DNA of 25,391 nt from Bremia lactucae (taxonomy: Eukaryota > Oomycota > Peronosporomycetes > Peronosporales > Peronosporaceae). Position numbers and translations under genes: made by a program. The notes beneath the pieces are model-generated. The model had not been told where the DNA came from. It did not search any database and was given only the letters and a program-made list of their open reading frames with translations. How positions within the stretch are numbered: position 1 is the stretch's first letter; every line of letters starts with the position of its first letter. Shown piece after piece: positions 18,150-25,391 of the stretch. The stretch lies in assembly GCF_004359215.1 (NCBI RefSeq), contig NC_090614.1, positions 594,428 to 619,818 of the forward strand. Reading direction: 5' to 3'.

Positions 18150-19530
18150 GATTTACCGGCTTCATATTGATCGTCATCTGACCGATACACAACACGCAAT
18201 GGCTTACTGTATTACACAGCTGTTGCCGGCGACACTCCACGTGTCGTCGTCCCTACTCACAATGATTTGCGCGGGCGCATCATGTATAAGTGTCGCGATG
18301 CACGAACAACTGGGCATCGTGGACGTTAGAAGACTTACCTCACAGTAACTCGCGACTTTTACTGGCCCTACCAGTATACGTTCGTGCGCAAGTACCTTCG
18401 TGCTTGCGAGGTATGTCAACGGGTGAAGCCTAGCCCATCATCCCGTGCACCTCTTGAACCTCTACCACTCCCGGCAGAGTGTTGGCAGTCCGTATCTATG
18501 GACTTCGTCTTCGGATTTCCCGAAGACGACCACAAAAACAATGGAATCTTTTGTAGACAGATTCAGCAATATGGTACACCTTGCTGCGGTACCTGAGTCA
18601 ATTACGGCTCCAGGCTGTGCCCATGTCTTTTTTGACACGGTATTTAAACTTCACGGTTTACCCCGTGATCTGACCTTGGATAGGGATCCACGGTTCCCGG
18701 CGGAGTTTTGGCAATCTGTGTTCCGATCTCTCCGAACACGGCTGACTATGTCAGCTTCTGATCATCCAGAGAAAGATCGTCAGAGATCGCACAAATCGCG
18801 TCCTCGAAGAGATACTTCGAGGTTACGTATAATCGTATCCGAATTGGAGCGAGTTTTTATTGATGGTCGAATCCGCCATCAATAACCGCGGTGCTGACCT
18901 TTATGCCCCTTTCATAATTCCGTGCATGCGTCGACAAAGCATACACCGTTCTTCGTGAATGGCTTAGGCATACCCATCCAAGAGGGATCCTCTAGCTCAA
19001 GGGGGGTGGGTGGACTACGAGCAAAACCATTTTGACTCATGCTCATCACAAGTCGAAGTTATCAATGACGCGAATGACGTCGATGTCGAAGAAAAAATAA
19101 GAACTCATGGCAGTGCGCACTAAGCGCACTGGAAAAGATAAACAAACGAGTCAGCATAGGAATTTCTGCTGGCTCGAGAATCAGTAGTCCGTTTTGTACA
19201 GGATTGCATTACTAACGCAGTTGACCGTCAGAAACGGAACGCAGTCAACATGCAAAAGCAAATGTTTTTTTTTCATTTGAAATTGATGATCTAGTACTAC
19301 TCTCTACGGTAAACTTACCTAAGCATGGAGTCACTATTGTGGGTAGCAGTAAGCTACTAGACAAAATCATTGGTCCATTCCATGTACTGCATCGCAGAGG
19401 CAATGCGTACACAATAGAATTGCCACGTACGTTTTATGTTGGTCGGCTCCGCCCGAACCATCAGTACGCGGTTCCTTCCGAGGACGGATCTGACCACCCT
19501 TTACAAGAATCCCTAAAAGATTCTTGTGGT
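18150..19530 (+). pseudogene. Integrase of the central Gypsy element: H2C2 finger, core remnants and GPY/F-like module
   Basis: The HHCC finger region (THNDL..., GHRGR, then Y-L-R-A-C-E-V-C-Q-R-V-K at 18390-18425) is followed by the core start S-M-D-F-V-F-G-F-P-E-D-D at about 18495-18530 carrying the first catalytic Asp. Core pieces continue in shifted frames (F-F-D-T-V-F-K-L-H-G-L-P-R-D and M-S-A-S-D-H-P-E) to about 18770. 18900-19330 is badly decayed. The GPY/F-like module (I-G-P-F-H-V-L-H-R-R-G-N-A-Y-T-I) is readable at 19367-19425, then F-Y-V-G-R-L-R-P. The protein inserts element cDNA; this copy is dead. Confidence 0.8.
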
Positions 19531-19724
19531 CACGAACCAGATTCTTATGTTCAATCTAGAGATACTCATGTCGGGTCCGAGAATCCTCGATTAGGGGAAC
19601 AGCTCATCACGAAGAGCGTGATATTTCCGTTCGTACGCGGAGTACGCACTCTTCGATCGGTCTTCCAACCGTTCGATATAGTGAGCCAGCAACATCTGCT
19701 CCAAGAGCGACGCTTACCGCGCTC

Positions 19725-20072
19725 GTGATCAAGTTTCTCCTCCAAATCATGGAGGAAGTGATCGAGTTTGTCGATTTTCGACTCGATCCGACACATGGGT
19801 CGGATCTAATTTTCCTTTCTCCGCCACATCCATTGGTGGATTCCCACGGAGGTCAACGTTTCCTTGTGGAACGTATACGGAACCACCGTGATGTGAAGGG
19901 GCAGCGAACGAGTTATCTTGTTCGCTGGCGTGATTATCCACCTTCACATGACAGATGGGAGCCTCGTTCCCAGCTGGTTGTTGACGTTAAGGGCCTCGTC
20001 TGTCAGTATGACGAGACCCATCCGATGGATCAGAATGTCCATCGGAAAGCTCGCGCCCCTGGCGCATGTTAA
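19725..20072 (+). pseudogene. Chromodomain at the integrase C-terminus
   Basis: Readable over about 50 residues: R-F-L-V-E-R-I-R-N-H-R-D, Y-L-V-R-W-R-D-Y-P-P, then D-R-W-E-P-R-S-Q-L. This is the aromatic-cage chromodomain fold that in chromoviruses targets insertion to histone-marked chromatin. The frame ends with TAA at 20070-20072. The segment itself is intact, but its connection to the upstream integrase is broken. Confidence 0.8.
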
Positions 20073-20160
20073 TCGATTGCAAAAGCGTCAATTGCATCGC
20101 GCATCTCAATAGAGATGTGAGCCTTTCCTTAGGGTGAAGAAACGAAATAGGCATCCTCTT

Positions 20161-21084
20161 TCACTCGTTTCGTGTTGTCAACACAACACGGACAGGGATC
20201 ACCCACGTGAGGCATAGAATTCCTGCCTCACGAGACAACCGATGCAATTTATACCTTGCACCGGGTAAAGTTCGCTTTTTAAACTTAACGCAAATCGCGT
20301 TCAGTCTTTGAAGCCAGGTTTCGCGTCCAATGTCGTTGACATTGCAAATGAACGCGCTCCAGGCTTGCATCAACGAGATTTTATCTCGTTTGTTGTTGCC
20401 ACTATACTATCGATGCTTATGAAAAGCATATAGACAAAAATATTCCTCAGCGCGAAAGTTCTTCGCGCTGGGATCAAGGACATGTAGCTATGTCGCAATA
20501 AATAATAAAAATTTATTGTGAGGAGTTGTCTTTCCAGAAAAGCTATTGACTAGCCGTACGGGCAATAGCCACGGCTTCTTCTCAGGGGCAAGACGAGACA
20601 TTTTATTGTCTACGCTCCCCTAAGTGGTATCCGCTGAAGCAGGGGTACCACAACACTTTTTATTACGATGGCTTACGCCATCGTCATCACCACGCACATA
20701 AATGAGTGCGGGTGACGGCACGGGAGACGGTGCTGCATATGAAGATCATCCTCATCACCGGAACCGAACATGCTATAGAGAATGCTACCAGCACGTCTAT
20801 TCGATTGAGCTCCCTCATTCACAGGCTCATGGCCAGCCGCCTGACGATGATCAGGCGACTGTTCTGTTCTCCCCAAGTCGGCAATCTCGTCCGTTTCGCA
20901 TTCGTAGTCGACCTCCAAAGAGGGGTCGCTTTCACGTGGTCTTTCACCACGTGCACCCGCAGCATTTAATTGTGGGAGAAGACGCAACTACGGTAGATAA
21001 TACGTCTGACGCAAGAGACAATAATGCGTCACCCGCGGTTGCATGTACCGCAGCCGAAGGCTCCGCACTAATCGTACACCGCAT
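20161..21084 (-). pseudogene. Antisense accessory ORF of the central Gypsy element (copy 2)
   Basis: About 308 codons on the minus strand between the end of pol (20072) and the 3' LTR (21200), oriented against pol. Start ATG at 21082-21084. A one-base loss near 20970 and another near 20725, plus a few stops, break it. The C-terminal part is open at 20373-20161 (Q-A-W-S-A-F, D-I-G-R-E-T-W-L-Q-R-L-N, K-R-T-L-P-G-A-R-Y, ending T-T-R-N-E and stop). Homologous to the frame at 1-769: the acidic half (V-D-Y-E-C-E-T-D-E) and L-D-P-S-A-K-N-F-R-A-E are nearly the same, and each copy reads through where the other is frameshifted. No domain recognised. Product function unknown. Confidence 0.55.
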
Positions 21085-21186
21085 GGACTTGTTATAAAAC
21101 GATGGCTATGACCAATCAACATCGTTTTGATTAAGTGGTCTTATAGTGACCACTCAATCCAATGACAGTCAGAGTGATTGTCGTTT

Positions 21187-21199
21187 AAGGGAGAAGTGA
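21187..21199 (+). other. Polypurine tract of the central Gypsy element
   Basis: Purine-rich run directly before the 3' LTR start at 21200, in the same position as in the other copies. Its purity is reduced by the GTGA at the junction. Confidence 0.6.
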
Positions 21200-21641
21200 T
21201 GTAACGGGGTGTATCGTTACATGAAATCAACACTTAAAGGTTGTTATTTAATATATTATCTAAAACGTGGATATCCGAATAAAACTATGTAAAGTAATAT
21301 TCTCCAAATTACTTTACATAGTTAGATTCGGAAAGGTAGATATAGACCATTATACCTACTTGCTCCACGAGCCATTAAGCGCTGGAAGCGCGCAAAGAGA
21401 GAGACAGATAAGACTTTTATTACATGTTTAGTATTAGTATATAATTTAGTTAGTACAAATAGATAGAAAACCAGAAGAACTTGATTATATTAAATATAGT
21501 TATCATTAAATCCTCTTTAAAGCAAGTGTTTTAAAGATAGTCTTCCTCTGCACGTACTAGTGACGTGAGGCACCACTCGCACTGAGGCAGTGCGAAGTGG
21601 AAATATACTGAAGCAGTACAAGTCGGCAGTGCCCCGTCACA
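21200..21641 (+). repeat. 3' LTR of the central Gypsy element
   Basis: Starts TGTAACGGGG and ends GCCCCGTCACA, one substitution from the family end. Differs from the 5' LTR by an inverted segment at about 21268-21308, which creates a perfect 15-bp inverted repeat (21283-21297 with 21309-21323). Confidence 0.85.
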
Positions 21642-22197
21642 GATATAATCTGTTAATATTTCTTGAATAACCGTATAGCGATTCCCAAATCATGGAGGGG
21701 GGACGAACATTTTTGTAATTTTAAGATGGAGCCATCCACGTAGTCAAACCTGCAACAGGCTAAACGTAACGGGGTGTGCTGTTACATAAGTTTTATTTCT
21801 TATAAGAGGAATAATAAATATGATTTCTAGTGAGAGGAAATGTAGAGAAGTACAAAATTATTATCTTAATTAATTTTTGTCTTGAGTAGTTCCAATATTT
21901 TCAAATTGAATAGAAGTGATGCAATAAGACGTTAGCTATATTGATTAGTTGATTCAAGTCTCCATCAACCCCGCCAAACGTTATAAGACATAATTGTGCG
22001 TTGACCAAGGAGACACCCATACTTAGTTAGTTATGGATATAATAAGCTCATTAGTAGATAGAAGATCATTACGTATGAAACGAAATATATTTATACAGCT
22101 CAACTTTTTCTCTATTTTAAAGCCTTAGTCTCCACCTTTGAGCTAAAGACCCTGAGCTTCATAAAATTTTCCTCAGAACTCTTGTGTACGTAAAGTT
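21642..22197 (+). repeat. Flank and degraded LTR-like sequence before the older Gypsy copy
   Basis: At 21765 a CGTAACGGGGTGTGC motif with GTTACA shortly after resembles the LTR start of families A and B. About 430 bp of AT-rich sequence then leads to gag-like coding at 22198. The position suits the 5' LTR of the older element, but the right end cannot be fixed and similarity beyond the first 22 bases is not evident by eye. Confidence 0.45.
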
Positions 22198-23104
22198 TTG
22201 AGTCACCTCGCCTACACTGTAATCGGTGTAACGTTATCTAGTAACACGCTGGGAAGAGAGAAACAGTATACGGCCAAAGCCGACTTCATACAATACGAAC
22301 TCGACGCGGCTAGAGAGAAAGTAGCCTTACTTCACCAGCGAGGCTCTCAACACGCGGAGGTGTTGAGAGAGCACGGTGCTCAACAATTGGGACTGTTGAG
22401 ACAGCAGCATGTAAATGCTGGTAATAGGCCGACGCTTTCGCGCCGACCCGAAAACTCAAAGATACAAATCTTTAAGTTTTAGGCAGTCGAAAGCGACTCC
22501 CTTTTGAGAGGGTTCGTCGAGTTAGACGATGCCACATAAGCAAGTCGTATAAATGATGATGCGACGAAAGGAAAATTTGTCATGCCCAAATTAGCCAGAC
22601 GGGCCAAATCTTGGGCCTTGGGGCTCAAGTTTCACGACGCATTAGTCTTTGGGTCGTATGAGGTCTTTAAGACCCGGCTCACGTGCCGAATTCCGGGCTC
22701 GGGCCGAGCTCCTGGATTTGAAGCAGGGCAAGCGCGGCATTCACGCTTATGCCCAACATACACGATACCTGATCAGTTGTATCGTTAGTCATGCAATAGA
22801 TGAACAAACACAGGTAACTGTATTTATTAAACGTCTTGCAGACGGACCTGTTAAGAGCCACCTGTTCCAAATAGAATTACAGTCGCTCGACTATGCGATC
22901 TCTATAGCGGAACAGGGGGACTTTAGCCTGAAACAGGCTTTCGTCCACTCGGGTGCAAATCGTTTACCAAGACGACAAGAAAACGAAGACCCAGAATCCA
23001 TGGATCTCTCTTATGTAGAAAGCAAGAAACCTCACTATTTAAGTCTAAAACGGATACAAAAATGTAATCGTTGCCAAAAGACGGGCTACTACGTTTAGGA
23101 GTGT
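22198..23104 (+). pseudogene. Gag relic of the older Gypsy copy, zinc knuckle broken
   Basis: 22198-22482 encodes F-I-Q-Y-E-L-D-A-A-R, a coiled-coil-like R-E-H-G-A-Q-Q-L-G-L-L-R-Q-Q segment and the start of the capsid core. Further pieces at 22582-23098 include A-R-R-A-K-S-W-A-L-G and E-L-L-D-L-K-Q-G-K-R in shifting frames. The knuckle reads C-N-R-C-Q-K-T-G-Y-Y-V then a stop before E-C (23063-23104): its His is Tyr and the frame is cut. Related to the central element's gag but much more decayed. Confidence 0.75.
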
Positions 23105-24904
23105 AGTGCCCACGGCCAGTGCCTAAAACTACTGAGCAAAAAGACCAACCTCTCGCCAGGAACAGCGGAAGACGCGGATCTAACGCTGTTGTGAAATCAT
23201 TTCGGCGAGGCAAATCGTCAAAAAAATGGTCGGAGTCAGTTGGTGCGGAGCGCTTACTGATCTAGCAATGTCAAAAGAATTTGCAGGCCTTTTGATGAAA
23301 GTTGATCCTCAAGTACGACCATTGTGTGTAACTGCCCCAGGGGCTGAGATTTAAGTCATCACCATGAAAATAAACGAGTCAAATAAGTTGTCACATAAGT
23401 CACTAGTCGATTGTGAGGCGTCGAATAGTTTTATCGGACACCAATCGCTAGAAGACTGCAGACTCAAATTTATTGAGCGCGATATCCCTTTAACGAGGAT
23501 GACAGTGCGCCTAGCAACAGGCGTATCTATAACGGTTAAGAGACGTGTAGTTGGTATCCAATACACGTTAAAGGGTAAACAGTAGGATGATGATTTCATC
23601 GTACTAGATTTGGATGACAAATTTGATGTCATCCTTGGATTACCATAGCTCAGAAAGAACGAGCATGTATAAAATGGCAGCATCAAGCTGCGATGATTCC
23701 TGTCTCTTGTTCATCATATGGCCAACTGATAAACGTCTTGGAGCGTCCGCAAGAGTGTGGATGTCCTACGAGTGAGTGCGATGGCCTCACTTGTGGGTCG
23801 GTCGTTAGCATGGCTGCACAAGACCTCAGTATGAGTACCTAATATGTTGTTGAGTTGGATCCTGACAGCTGTGCACAAGCACAGGTAGCGTCGAAAGTCC
23901 ACCTTTGTGACGTGGACATAATTATTGACAACTGTTCACAAGCCTAGACAGCGTCAAAGTTCGACAACTCGAATAAGTTGAGTGGTACGAAATAAGGATG
24001 CTTCCGTGAAACAAACATCCAAGAAAGTTTTAAACGCCCGTCCATAAGACAGTGCAAAAGTCCTAGCTCGATTAAAGAGTCAATTGTAGAGTCTCGCTTT
24101 GGTAGCGCAACCACAACTAGAGGCAGTTGGGGAGGTACACCCCAAATAATTTCTGTGGGTATAAGTCCCCGGAAACCTGTGGTCAAAGATTTTCAGGTAC
24201 CTTCAATAATAAGCCAAAGAGGCAACTGAGACAACAAATGTCTTAGTAAACAATGAAATTAGTGTAGGCGCTTATCCACTTGATTAATAGCGCCTTCGAA
24301 GTCAACTTCGGAGATAACTCATTTGTTTACGCCAGAACCGAAACGGTTATTGCGTAATCTACGTGATGACAAAGTCAAGCAGATCTGCGTTCTTGTCACA
24401 GATGACAACTATGTGGCTGATACTCGGTCAACAATAGTATTTCCTGAGAACGAACGCGTTCTCAGTAGCTATTGGATGGACGAAAGTGTTCTCGACGAGA
24501 AGGCTCGGATTGAACGTTTTACGTCCCAATCCTGGAAGGCTTTGATATCAAACCCTTTATATAAGAATTTTATAGAATTTAACGATGTCTTACCTGAATC
24601 AGTACCGTGCGAGTTTCCTAAGTATAAAATAAATCGACACGAAATCGACCTTATCCCAAATTTAAAATACTTTATCACGAAGCAATGGCCATTGCTTCAA
24701 GTAATAGCGATCGACAACTTCTTTGCCAAACGCTTAGTAGCGGGCTATGTGAGAGAATCAAATTCTCCAAATCGCTGTCCGACCTTCTGTGTGCGTGATG
24801 TAACAGGAGAATGGCGGATTGTGCATACATTCAATATATCGAAAGCTGCAACGATACTGGCTGAAACGTCGATACCACGAAAAGACGTAATTATTGATGG
24901 TATG
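23105..24904 (+). pseudogene. Protease, linker and RT start of the older Gypsy copy, interrupted by an LTR insertion
   Basis: 23364-23585 holds the protease, with the active-site motif altered to D-C-E-A-S and a good flap region (M-T-V-R-L-A-T-G-V). F-D-V-I-L-G follows at about 23620. The linker at 23700-24300 is broken by stops. 24323-24904 is open and encodes L-L-R-N-L-R-D-D, H-E-I-D-L-I-P-N-L-K-Y, P-T-F-C-V-R-D-V, W-R-I-V-H-T-F-N and R-K-D-V-I-I-D-G-M, where the reading stops being RT because an LTR starts at 24905. The rest of pol is displaced beyond the window. Confidence 0.8.
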
Positions 24905-25391
24905 TGTAACGGGGCACTACGACTTGTACTGCTTCAGTACAAGTCCACTTCGCACTGCTTCAGTCGCGAGTGGTGCCCTACGTTATTTCACGTACACTAG
25001 TACGTGCAGAGGAAGACTTCTCTTTAAGACATCTAGCTTAAAGAGGGTTAAATGAAAACTGTATTAATATAATTAAGTGTTTCTTTTTCTATCTTTGTAA
25101 ATGCTAACTTAATTATAATCTAATACTAAACATGTAATTGAATTCTTATCTCCATCTTTTCTGTAACTCTCTCTTTGATTACTTCTACAGCTGATTAGTC
25201 TGCGGAATAAATAGGTATAATGGTCTATACCTATTTATGGATAAGAATTCTGAATATTACTATATAAAGTAATATCCTCCAAATATTATCTACCTTTTAG
25301 ATAATATATTAATTAATAACCTTTAAGTGTTAATTTCATGTAACGATACACCCCGTTACATCACCCCTCCCTTAAACGACAATCACTCTGA
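24905..25391 (-). mobile_element. Third Gypsy element (family A), minus-oriented, 3' LTR and tail
   Basis: LTR at 25360-24905 on the minus strand (456 bp): starts TGTAACGGGG at 25360 and ends CCCCGTTACA at 24905. The polypurine tract lies at 25361-25373 and interior sequence continues off the right edge, matching 873-903 of the left element. Because the purine tract is outside it, this is a 3' LTR inserted in reverse into the RT of the older copy. It resembles the LTR at 904-1356 rather than those of the central element. It contains a perfect 13-bp-arm hairpin at 25207-25238. Confidence 0.85.

Larger units (their letters stand above)
13725..21641 (+). mobile_element. Complete but inactivated chromodomain Ty3/Gypsy element (family B, 7.9 kb)
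   Basis: Two LTRs of near equal length (441 and 442 bp) bound gag, protease, RT, RNase H, integrase, a GPY/F-like module and a chromodomain in the order of Ty3/Gypsy chromoviruses, followed by an antisense ORF and a polypurine tract. Stops and frameshifts occur in every domain, and the RT box is mutated. The LTRs differ by substitutions and by an inverted segment in the 3' copy, so insertion is old. Flanks are TGATG left and GATAT right, not a clean 5-bp target duplication. Short perfect hairpins occur throughout (see findings). Confidence 0.9.

Noticed and set aside
20702..21097. Plus-strand frame of 131 codons in the post-pol region
   Set aside because: Mirror of the antisense ORF; no recognisable motif, and the arms of several hairpins explain its openness.
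1..25391. CRISPR-like array from the many inverted repeats
   Set aside because: Each hairpin has a different sequence; there is no repeated unit with regular spacing, and the genome is eukaryotic.

Overview
The window reads as nuclear DNA of a plant-pathogenic oomycete (Peronosporales: Phytophthora or a downy mildew). The evidence is a Crinkler-type (CRN) effector N-terminus, very compact intron-poor host genes with a GTATGT...TAG intron, and nested, decayed Ty3/Gypsy elements with chromodomain integrases. Two 100-N runs (2420-2519 and 5716-5815) are assembly joins of unknown true length. No tRNA, rRNA or CRISPR array was recognised.

Layout. 1-1356: 3' end of a Gypsy element (antisense ORF, polypurine tract, LTR) inserted into an older Gypsy pol (RNase H and integrase remnant, 1357-2419). 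2520-5715: a second Gypsy family with leader, gag and RT start on the plus strand, but its zinc-knuckle/protease/linker block lies inverted between them. 5816-6272: CRN N-terminal module (minus), cut by the gap. 6273-7432: no recognisable gene. 7433-8253: a tentative three-exon gene of unknown function. 8450-13299: conserved host island with a BCAS3-like WD40 autophagy protein (minus, two exons), a LAMTOR5-like Ragulator subunit (plus, divergent from BCAS3 across 166 bp) and a NET-domain plus four C2H2 zinc-finger regulator (minus). 13725-21641: a full-length (7.9 kb) but inactivated chromodomain Gypsy element with both LTRs and an extra antisense ORF between pol and the 3' LTR. 21765-24904: an older relative, truncated in RT by the LTR of a third, minus-strand element (24905-25391).

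The strongest unexplained signals are in the retroelements. Coding and LTR sequence carries short perfect inverted repeats (7-13 bp arms, 2-12 nt loops) far more often than chance predicts, one of them overlapping the gag start codon; one LTR carries an inverted copy of its own segment. Two element copies also share a long antisense ORF with no domain I recognise. In the host island, the NET plus C2H2 fusion is an unusual architecture. BCAS3 (autophagy/WD40) and LAMTOR5 (Ragulator/TORC1 signalling) share a promoter region and both relate to lysosome/autophagy biology, which may or may not be coincidence.
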